From Candidatus Omnitrophota bacterium (lineage in GTDB: Bacteria; Omnitrophota; Gorgyraeia; Gygaellales; Profunditerraquicolaceae), in assembly GCA_028687205.1 (NCBI GenBank), contig JAQUAP010000033.1, positions 1 through 13,951 of the forward strand: a stretch of 13,951 nucleotides of DNA. The letters run 5' to 3'. This document shows positions 1-5,123 of this stretch, piece by piece; within the stretch, counting starts at the first letter, position 1; the number at the start of each line of letters is the position of its first letter. The notes below the pieces were generated by a model. That model worked only from the letters and a program-made list of their open reading frames with translations, was not told the origin of the DNA and searched no databases. Both the position numbers and the translations under genes were made by a program.

Positions 1-627
1 CATCAGCCCTAACTTCACAAACTCTAAAATCAGTTCGTCATTATTAAGGGTATAAGGATGCGCTAAAACCGGTATGCCTCCCGCTCTTTTAATAAACTCT
101 ATGGCCTCCTGGGGGCTAAAGCGGAATCCCAAAACATATGCCGGGCCATTATCGCCGATATATTTCTGAAAAACCTCGTAGATTGACCTGACAAGCCCTT
201 CCTTAACCAATGCCCGGGCAATATGCAGCCTGCCTACCGTGCCATTGCCGGCTAAGTCAAATACGCTTTGCGGGTTTAAAGGCACGCCTAAGGCATTTAA
301 CTTAGCGACTATTTTATAGACGCGTTCAACGCGGTTGCTTCTTAAGGACGCGGTTTTCTTTAAGAGGGCTGGATCCCGGTAGTCGATCAAATAGCCCAGG
401 ATATGGACTTCCTGATTTTTATATTCCGCGCTGAGTTCTACGCCGGATAAAACCTCCAGGCCGCTCTCTTCGGAAGCGGCTAGCGCAGGAGCCAGGCCAT
501 CTACGGTATCATGGTCAACTATGGCAATAGCCGACAATCCTTTTTTCAGGCTTTGGCTGACCAGTTCTTCAGGAGCGTAGGTGCCGTCTGAAAATATGGT
601 ATGCAGGTGTAAATCCGCGAATTTCAT
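1..627 (-). CDS. PHP-domain phosphoesterase (partial, C-terminus cut by window edge)
   Basis: The PHP (polymerase and histidinol phosphatase) fold hydrolyses phosphoesters with a cluster of metal ions. I translated 209 residues from ATG at 627 to the left edge, where the frame is still open. Visible metal ligands are the DLHLHT motif (H7, H9), D14, the VDHD segment (H39), E64 in GVE, H75, H135 and H190 in the LAHP motif. The overall pattern matches the TrpH/YciV (RNase AM, 3',5'-nucleoside bisphosphate phosphatase) branch, whose members run to about 270-290 residues, so roughly a quarter of the protein is missing. The ATG overlaps the nusB stop as ATGA, so translation is probably coupled to nusB and the gene is last or late in the rib operon. 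The exact substrate cannot be decided from the sequence; the family is confident. Confidence 0.9.
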   Translation of the reverse strand, partial: MKFADLHLHTIFSDGTYAPEELVSQSLKKGLSAIAIVDHDTVDGLAPALAASEESGLEVLSGVELSAEYKNQEVHILGYLIDYRDPALLKKTASLRSNRVERVYKIVAKLNALGVPLNPQSVFDLAGNGTVGRLHIARALVKEGLVRSIYEVFQKYIGDNGPAYVLGFRFSPQEAIEFIKRAGGIPVLAHPYTLNNDELILEFVKLGLM

Positions 628-1040
628 TTATTTTTTTCGAGCTTCACCTTATCCAATATGGCATTGACGAATTTTCCCGATTCAATTCCGGAAAATTTTT
701 TGGCCAGTTCTACCGCCTCGTTAATGGAAACCTTCGGGGGAATATCCTCGCGGTATAAGAGTTCAAAGCACCCCAGGCGCATGATATTCCTATCCACTAC
801 GGCCATGCGCTTAAGCTGCCAGTTAGCCGCGTATTTGACTATTTTCTTATCTATCTCTTCCAGGTTCTCCGCTACGCCTTTGACCAACTCCGAAGAAAAT
901 TCTTTCAAAGCAGCGTCAATCGCTTCATCTTTGCGGTTAGACCAAAAATTTTCTAACGCGTTTTCAGGCTTATCATTGGTAATATCCAATTGATAGAGGA
1001 CCTGCAGGGCGCATTCGCGGGCAAGTGTCCGTTTACGCAT
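624..1040 (-). CDS. nusB: Transcription antitermination protein NusB
   Basis: This 138-residue protein has the usual NusB length and pattern. The N-terminus MRKRTLARECALQVLYQLD is the typical basic start with the A-LQ-LYQ-D helix, and the C-terminal half carries the D-NIMRLG-FELL and P--V-INEAVELAKKF segments ending in GKFVNAILDK. NusB binds boxA RNA together with NusE (S10) and supports antitermination of rRNA transcription. ATG at 1040 lies one base after the ribH stop, and its own stop overlaps the next gene as ATGA, so it is the third gene of the ribBA-ribH-nusB-PHP operon. A ribH-nusB pairing is common in bacteria. Nothing looks damaged. Confidence 0.96.
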   Translation of the reverse strand: MRKRTLARECALQVLYQLDITNDKPENALENFWSNRKDEAIDAALKEFSSELVKGVAENLEEIDKKIVKYAANWQLKRMAVVDRNIMRLGCFELLYREDIPPKVSINEAVELAKKFSGIESGKFVNAILDKVKLEKNK

Positions 1041-1041
1041 C

Positions 1042-1509
1042 TTATTTTATTTTCTCCAAAATATTGGACATCTCTATCGCCGATAAGGCGGCAGCGCTGC
1101 CCTTATTCCCGTCTTTAGTGCCGGAGCGCTCTACTGCCTGTTCAATCGTGTCGGCAGTAATAATTCCGAAGATGGCAGGAACGCCGGTGTTTTCAGAAAC
1201 CCTGGCTATACCTTTAGCTACTTCAGAGGCGATATAATCAAAATGCGGGGTCGCGCCGCGGATAACTGTGCCCAGACAGATTACGGCATCATAATCCTTG
1301 GTTTTGGCTAATTTTTGCGCGACCGCCGGTATCTCAAACGCTCCCGGCACCCAGGTTACGCTTAAATCATCGCTAGCTGCCCCATGCCTGACTAAAGTAT
1401 CCACGCAACCCGCGACCAGCTCCTTAGTCATAAAATCATTGAAACGCGAAGCCACGATGCTGAACTTTTTCCCTTTTGCGATCAAATTCCCTTCGATCAC
1501 CTTCATCAT
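1042..1509 (-). CDS. ribH: 6,7-dimethyl-8-ribityllumazine synthase
   Basis: RibH condenses 3,4-dihydroxy-2-butanone 4-phosphate (made by the RibB half of the upstream RibBA) with 5-amino-6-ribitylaminouracil to give lumazine, the penultimate step of riboflavin synthesis. The 155-residue length is standard. Key segments are SRFND near residue 21, the VPGAFEIP loop near 54-61, and GTVIRGATPHFDYI, which contains the catalytic histidine H89. The C-terminal GNKGSAAALSAIEM is also typical. There are two adjacent ATG codons (1509 and 1506). The strong GGAGG at 1517-1521 leaves 7 or 10 bases, so either is usable and I keep the first. It lies downstream of ribBA, separated mainly by a palindromic repeat, and one base before nusB. 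No ribD or ribE is present in the window. Confidence 0.96.
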   Translation of the reverse strand: MMKVIEGNLIAKGKKFSIVASRFNDFMTKELVAGCVDTLVRHGAASDDLSVTWVPGAFEIPAVAQKLAKTKDYDAVICLGTVIRGATPHFDYIASEVAKGIARVSENTGVPAIFGIITADTIEQAVERSGTKDGNKGSAAALSAIEMSNILEKIK

Positions 1510-1528
1510 CTCTCTTCCTCCTTCTTTT

Positions 1529-1605
1529 TAGGGACGGTTCTCAATTCGTTCTCAAAGCGTCCCTTTCTAGGGGACGCTTTTGCTTTGGCTTGAGAACCGT
1601 CCCTA
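1529..1605. repeat. Nested palindromic REP/MITE-like element between ribBA and ribH
   Basis: A perfect 16-bp inverted repeat (TAGGGACGGTTCTCAA at 1529-1544, its complement at 1590-1605) encloses a second perfect 10-bp inverted repeat (AAAGCGTCCC at 1554-1563, GGGACGCTTT at 1571-1580) with a 7-base loop. Both stems use a GGGACG core, and GTTCTCAA also recurs directly (1537-1544 and 1548-1555 region), so the unit appears built from related modules. The element fills almost all of the 93-bp ribBA-ribH gap. On the coding strand its first three bases are the TAG that ends ribBA, and the ribH Shine-Dalgarno lies just beyond its far end. From memory, GGGACGGTTCT palindromes of this kind are dispersed in many anaerobe genomes and are associated with REP-type Y1 transposases. 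That assignment is inference; the palindrome is directly visible. Confidence 0.8.
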
Positions 1606-2814
1606 GGTTATATTTAAATTATGCCCGAGCTTTTCCTTCTTGGTTTTTAGATACCGGTAATTAGCGGGATTCGGCTCAATTTCCAAAGCCAGGCGCTCAA
1701 CCACTGCCAGGCCATAACCTTCCAAGCCGACAATCTTGCGCGGGTTATTGGTCAGCAGCCGGATATTCTTAACCCCTAAATCTACCAGTATCTGGGCGCC
1801 GATGCCGTAATCACGCAGGTCTGCTTTGTGGCCCAGGGCCTCGTTAGCCTCTACCGTATCCAGGCCTTTATCTTGTAAACTATAGGCCCGGATTTTATCT
1901 ATCAGGCCGATACCGCGGCCCTCCTGATTCATATAAAGGATGACACCCCTGCCTTCCCTACCTATAATCTCCAGGCTCCTGTTTAATTGCCTGCCGCAAT
2001 CGCAACGCAAAGACCCAAAAACATCTCCGGTCAAGCATTCGGAATGCACGCGCACTAAAACCGGCTCATCCTTCCAATCGCCCATCGTCAGGGCGGTATG
2101 CACTTTATTATTCGTCAGGTCGCGGTAGAGGATAAGTTTATATTCGCCGAATTCCGTGGGGAGCCTGGTCTCGGCCACTTTTTCAATTAATTTCTCCGAA
2201 CGGCGGCGGTACTCGATAAGGTCGGCGATGGAACAGATCTTTAATTTATGCTGTCGGGAAAATTCCAGTAGCTGCGGCAGGCGCGACATGCTGCCGTCAT
2301 CATTCATTATCTCGCAAATTACCCCTGCCGGATAGAGCGCGCCTAAGCGCATAAGGTCTACGGCCGCCTCGGTATGTCCTGCGCGCACCAATACTCCACC
2401 CTGCCTTGCCCGCAATGGAAAAATATGCCCGGGCCGGATAAGGTCTTCGGGGCGAGAAAGCGGATTAATTAAGACTTCTATTGCGCGTGCCCGGTCATAC
2501 GCGGATATACCCGTAGTGATGCCTTTGGCCGCATCCACCGACATCATCCAGGCAGTGGCAAAAGGGTCTGCCTGGCTGGAAGCCTGCCTCTCTTTTAACA
2601 TCGGCTCTAAATTTAAAGCCCTAAGCCGCCCTTCTTCCATCGGCACGCAGATAAGCCCGCGGCCGAACTTAGCCATAAAATTTATATGCTCCGGCCTGAC
2701 AAAAGATGCCGCCATAACCAGGTCGCCTTCATTCTCGCGGTCTGCGTCATCAACCACGATGACCATCCGGCCGTTTTTCAAATCTTCTAATATTTCCGTA
2801 ATCGTATTAAACAT
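1603..2814 (-). CDS. ribBA: Bifunctional 3,4-dihydroxy-2-butanone-4-phosphate synthase / GTP cyclohydrolase II
   Basis: This 403-residue fusion catalyses both entry reactions of riboflavin synthesis. The N-terminal RibB half (about 1-200) makes dihydroxybutanone phosphate from ribulose 5-phosphate; it shows DDADRENEGD at 22-31 and RAGHTEAAVDL near 144-154. The C-terminal RibA half (about 205-395) opens the GTP imidazole ring; it has zinc ligands C260, C271 and C273 in ECLTGDVFGSLRCDCG, the NQEGRGIGL loop near 296-304 and LTNNPRKI near 354-361. Length is normal. The ATG at 2814 is preceded by AAGGAG at 2818-2823, which directly follows the terminator T-tract of the FMN leader. The TAG stop coincides with the outer arm of the palindromic element, so the last residue or two may be set by that insertion. 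Confidence 0.97.
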   Translation of the reverse strand: MFNTITEILEDLKNGRMVIVVDDADRENEGDLVMAASFVRPEHINFMAKFGRGLICVPMEEGRLRALNLEPMLKERQASSQADPFATAWMMSVDAAKGITTGISAYDRARAIEVLINPLSRPEDLIRPGHIFPLRARQGGVLVRAGHTEAAVDLMRLGALYPAGVICEIMNDDGSMSRLPQLLEFSRQHKLKICSIADLIEYRRRSEKLIEKVAETRLPTEFGEYKLILYRDLTNNKVHTALTMGDWKDEPVLVRVHSECLTGDVFGSLRCDCGRQLNRSLEIIGREGRGVILYMNQEGRGIGLIDKIRAYSLQDKGLDTVEANEALGHKADLRDYGIGAQILVDLGVKNIRLLTNNPRKIVGLEGYGLAVVERLALEIEPNPANYRYLKTKKEKLGHNLNIT

Positions 2815-2817
2815 GGT

Positions 2818-2823
2818 CTCCTT
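2818..2823 (-). promoter_or_regulatory. ribBA Shine-Dalgarno abutting the leader terminator
   Basis: AAGGAG on the minus strand ends three bases before the ribBA ATG (2812-2814) and immediately follows the seven-T tract of the leader terminator. The site is therefore transcribed only when termination is avoided. The short spacing (AAGGAG-ACC-ATG) is slightly tight but usable. Confidence 0.75.
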
Positions 2824-2854
2824 AAAAAAAGTGCCCGAAGAGAATCTCCGGGCA
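2824..2854 (-). terminator. Intrinsic terminator of the FMN riboswitch leader
   Basis: On the minus strand a hairpin with arms TGCCCG...CGGGCA (2849-2854 with 2833-2838 region) and an additional GAG/CTC pairing inside is followed by CTTTTTTT (2824-2831). It sits between the riboswitch P1 stem and the ribBA ribosome binding site. This is the expected expression platform for transcription attenuation: FMN binding would favour termination before ribBA. Confidence 0.88.
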
Positions 2855-2861
2855 TAGAATT

Positions 2862-3025
2862 ATTAATCTCCTTCCATCTAGACTTTACTATCGGCTCTGG
2901 TAATTATCCAGATCATGCTTCCCATAGGAAGCTCGCGGGCTTTATACCCGGCGTTATTGGAAACGCCGGTATGCGCTTTCTGCGCTACCGCCGGTCGGGA
3001 ATCACACCCTGCCCTGAAGATTAAT
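2862..3025 (-). promoter_or_regulatory. FMN riboswitch (RFN element)
   Basis: The minus strand carries the RFN landmarks in order: AGGGCAGGGTGTGATTCCCG with ACCGGCGGTAG (about 2985-3015), a variable hairpin with arms ACCGGCGTT / AACGCCGGGT (about 2947-2972), AAGCCCGCGAGC (about 2930-2942), GATCTGG...CCAGAGCCGATAGT (about 2888-2914) and TCTAGATGGAAGG. The closing P1 stem pairs ATTAATCTTC (3016-3025) with GGAGATTAAT (2862-2871), allowing one G-T pair. FMN riboswitches control riboflavin synthesis or uptake genes, which agrees with ribBA directly downstream. Some J-region bases differ from the most common consensus (GTGTGATTCC instead of GTGAAATTCC), but all conserved blocks are there. Confidence 0.96.
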
Positions 3026-3035
3026 CTAGGATGTT

Positions 3036-3063
3036 ATTATACAGGAAATCTTTAGCTTGTCAA
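3036..3063 (-). promoter_or_regulatory. Sigma-70-type promoter of the ribBA-ribH-nusB operon
   Basis: The minus strand reads TTGACA (3058-3063), a 16-base spacer, then TATAAT (3036-3041); both hexamers are exact consensus. The predicted start, about 3028-3030, is a few bases before the riboswitch P1 stem, as expected. Its -35 hexamer overlaps that of the divergent pncC promoter. Confidence 0.9.
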
Positions 3064-3084
3064 TAGGTTTAAAAGAGTTATAAT
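3057..3084 (+). promoter_or_regulatory. Sigma-70-type promoter of pncC-thpR, sharing its -35 with the rib promoter
   Basis: TTGTCA (3057-3062), 16 bases, then TATAAT (3079-3084). The -35 is one base off consensus and occupies the same base pairs as the minus-strand TTGACA because TTGTCAA and TTGACAA are complementary. The predicted start near 3091 lies after ATG 3085 and about six bases before ATG 3097, so the message would have almost no leader. A second TATAAT at 3090-3095 has no good -35 partner. Confidence 0.7.
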
Positions 3085-3096
3085 ATGCGTATAATT

Positions 3097-3606
3097 ATGC
3101 AAAACCTTATAAAACAAGCACATAAGCGCCTCTTAAAAAGCGGCCAAACCGTCGCCACCGCTGAATCCTGCACTGCCGGCCTGCTTTCCTCATTACTTAC
3201 GCTCCTTCCAGGTAGCTCCCGCTATTTTATCCTGGGGATAACCACCTATAGCAATAAAGTTAAAGGAAGCGTTTTAAAGGTTCCGGCTGCGCTTATCCGT
3301 AAAAAAGGCGCGGTCTCAAAAGAAACTGCGCTGCTTATGGCGCAGAAGGTAAGAAAGCTCGCCAAGGCTGACCTGGGGATCAGTATAACCGGCATTGCCG
3401 GCCCGGATGGCGGCACGCCCCGCAAGCCCGTTGGCACCGTCTTCATCGCCCTTTCCTCTAAAAACAAAAGCTCCTGTAAGAAATTCGTCTTTAAGGGAAA
3501 TCGTAATAGTATAAGAAAACAAGCGGCTATAAAAGCGTTGCAATTATTAAATGCGAACATTTATAGCAATAGAATTACCTCAGCATATAAAAGATCGGCT
3601 TGCTGA
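3097..3606 (+). CDS. pncC: CinA C-terminal domain protein, nicotinamide-nucleotide amidohydrolase
   Basis: PncC deamidates nicotinamide mononucleotide to nicotinic acid mononucleotide, feeding the pyridine nucleotide salvage cycle. The protein is the stand-alone CinA domain (about 169 residues from ATG 3097); the N-terminal MoaB-like domain of full CinA is absent. Characteristic segments are ATAESCTAGLLSSLLT (the family usually has ESCTGG), TYSNKVK, GAVSKETA and GIAGPDGG followed by KPVGTVFIAL. An in-frame ATG at 3085 would add MRII, but it lies directly against the -10 box and upstream of the predicted transcript start, and the family usually begins like MQNLIKQAHK, so I prefer 3097. The 3' end overlaps thpR by 56 bases in another frame. 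Confidence 0.93.
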   Translation: MQNLIKQAHKRLLKSGQTVATAESCTAGLLSSLLTLLPGSSRYFILGITTYSNKVKGSVLKVPAALIRKKGAVSKETALLMAQKVRKLAKADLGISITGIAGPDGGTPRKPVGTVFIALSSKNKSSCKKFVFKGNRNSIRKQAAIKALQLLNANIYSNRITSAYKRSAC

Positions 3607-4123
3607 ATTGCAGGCGCGGCTTAAGCAATCCGGCGCGGATGTAAAATGGGTTGAGCCGAAAAATATCCACCTGACCCTGAAATTCCTGGGCGAAACCAGC
3701 GACGAAAAGCTGCCGAAAATTATCGAGGCTATGGAAAGCGTGGCGCAAAATAAAAAGCGCTTTACGGCCAGGCTCTTTTGCCTCGGCGCCTTCCCCAAAC
3801 TCAACTTTCCGCGGGTCATCTGGGTGAGTATTGATCTGGGGGATGAAGAAGTAAAAAAAATCGCTCAAGGCCTGGAAGAGAAAATGGAAAAAATCGGCTA
3901 CCTTAAGGAAGAAAGGCCTTTTTCTTCGCATATCAGTATCGGAAGAGTAAGGTCTGTTTTAAATAAAGAGAACTTAATCCGGGATTTAAAGGCGTTAGAA
4001 AATTATTGCGCTAAAGAAAAACTTGAATTTGATGTTGCGGGAATAACCTTGCTTAAAAGCACCCTCGGCTCCGGCGGGCCGGTCTATGAAGCCTTAAAGC
4101 AGGCAAAGCTCACCACTACCTGA
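3551..4123 (+). CDS. thpR: RNA 2',3'-cyclic phosphodiesterase (2H phosphoesterase, LigT family)
   Basis: The 190-residue protein has the two HxTx-type motifs of 2H phosphoesterases, H40-L-T42-L within NIHLTLKFLG and H127-I-S129-I within SSHISIGRV, at the normal separation. ThpR opens 2',3'-cyclic phosphate RNA ends and has weak tRNA ligase activity in vitro; its physiological role is unclear. The start MRTFIAIELP is typical. No Shine-Dalgarno is evident before ATG 3551, which lies inside the pncC end, so it is probably translated by coupling to pncC. cinA-thpR pairs are common. The last 40 bases overlap the 3' end of pgpA on the opposite strand. Confidence 0.95.
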   Translation: MRTFIAIELPQHIKDRLAELQARLKQSGADVKWVEPKNIHLTLKFLGETSDEKLPKIIEAMESVAQNKKRFTARLFCLGAFPKLNFPRVIWVSIDLGDEEVKKIAQGLEEKMEKIGYLKEERPFSSHISIGRVRSVLNKENLIRDLKALENYCAKEKLEFDVAGITLLKSTLGSGGPVYEALKQAKLTTT

Positions 4124-4545
4124 AGAATAATATTCGTATAAAGCCCGGCAATAATATCATCGCTCATTATCCCTAACCCCCCTTTTAGCTTTTCAAACCA
4201 GCCTACCGGATAGGGTTTAAGCGTATCCAATATACGGAAGATAAAAAAGGCAATAATGACTAACTTTATATCATAGGGTAGAAATAAGAGGCTGACCAGC
4301 ATACCGCAGACCTCGTCTATGACTACGCAAGGCGGGTCAGTCTTACGCATTAATTTTTCCGCCTCCCCGCTGACCAGAAAGCCCGCGCTTAACAAGATTG
4401 CCGTAGTTATAAGATAGCTGGAGGTATTATTTTTAAGCAGGAGAAAGAGGAATATTGCGGCGACGCTTCCGGCCGTGCCCGGGATAAGCGGGAAATAACC
4501 GATATAAAAAAAGGTACTGATAGTCTTGATGAAGAATTTAGACAC
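4084..4545 (-). CDS. pgpA: Phosphatidylglycerophosphatase A
   Basis: PgpA removes the phosphate from phosphatidylglycerol phosphate, the product of PgsA encoded just upstream, to yield phosphatidylglycerol in the inner membrane. The 153 residues include the PGTAGS motif near 22-27, DPPCVVIDEVCGM near 70-82, FRILDTLKPYPVGWFE near 103-118 and GGLGIMSDDIIAGLYTN, all diagnostic acidic and glycine motifs. Several hydrophobic stretches fit a multi-pass membrane protein. The start is GTG at 4545, touching the pgsA stop with no gap and no clear Shine-Dalgarno, so coupling to pgsA is likely. It is the last gene of the long operon, and its stop codon lies inside the thpR coding region. Confidence 0.95.
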   Translation of the reverse strand: MSKFFIKTISTFFYIGYFPLIPGTAGSVAAIFLFLLLKNNTSSYLITTAILLSAGFLVSGEAEKLMRKTDPPCVVIDEVCGMLVSLLFLPYDIKLVIIAFFIFRILDTLKPYPVGWFEKLKGGLGIMSDDIIAGLYTNIILQVVVSFACFKAS

Positions 4546-5106
4546 TTATAGCCTGGTAATGATCTTACGGTTTTCCCACAGATAAGACAGGCCGGAATAA
4601 AGCGTAAGCCCGACAGTAAGCAGCATCATAATGTTTATGCTTTTATTAAAGAAATCCTCCCAGACCGGATTCCAGGTGGAGAATGTCATCACCGATTCCT
4701 TAACCACAATAAAACCCAGGATATAGAAGATCACCGCCATCTGGGAGGCGGTCTTATGCTTGCCCGCCCTTGCCGCAGAAAGCACCTTTCCCTTATTCAG
4801 CGCAAACAGCCGCAAAGAGGTAATCAATATTTCACGCGAGACAATAATCACAAACATCCAGGCCTCAATCAACTGTAATTGTAAAAATGCGGCAAATGCC
4901 GCCAGCACCAGTATTTTATCGGCAATCGGGTCCATCAGCCGGCCAAAGTCCGTAACCATATTCCTTCGATGCGCGATCATCCCGTCAAAAAGGTCTGAAA
5001 GGGCGGCGAGGCTGAAAATTACGAGGGCCGCGATCTTGGCCCACAAACCCTGCCATGATAAAACAACCATAAAGACAAAGGTAAGAAGAACCCTGAGCAT
5101 CGCCAA
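4546..5106 (-). CDS. pgsA: CDP-diacylglycerol--glycerol-3-phosphate 3-phosphatidyltransferase
   Basis: PgsA transfers the phosphatidyl group of CDP-diacylglycerol to glycerol 3-phosphate, the committed step of phosphatidylglycerol synthesis. The CDP-alcohol phosphotransferase motif is present with D38, D41-G42, A45, G55, D59 and D63 (numbered from the TTG at 5106), in DLFDGMIAH and FGRLMDPIADK. The usual AR pair is AH here (H46). Several membrane segments follow. The start is uncertain: only TTG at 5106 is a canonical codon, yet the frame is open upstream and encodes RNHANRLAMLR, which resembles the family N-terminus (MN-PN-LT-LR). A non-standard ATA at 5125-5127, placed after GGAGG and overlapping the rimO stop, would give that longer product of 193 residues. 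Confidence 0.93.
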   Translation of the reverse strand: MAMLRVLLTFVFMVVLSWQGLWAKIAALVIFSLAALSDLFDGMIAHRRNMVTDFGRLMDPIADKILVLAAFAAFLQLQLIEAWMFVIIVSREILITSLRLFALNKGKVLSAARAGKHKTASQMAVIFYILGFIVVKESVMTFSTWNPVWEDFFNKSINIMMLLTVGLTLYSGLSYLWENRKIITRL

Positions 5107-5123
5107 TCTATTCGCGTGATTCC

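Noticed and set aside
658..993. Plus-strand frame of 111 codons opposite nusB, and the similar frames opposite ribH, ribBA, rimO, ftsK and pnp.
   Set aside because: They are antisense shadows of strongly conserved genes, with low-complexity serine-rich products and no ribosome sites.
3085..3096. ATG 3085 as the pncC start.
   Set aside because: It directly follows the -10 box and lies upstream of the predicted transcript start; the family N-terminus fits ATG 3097 better.
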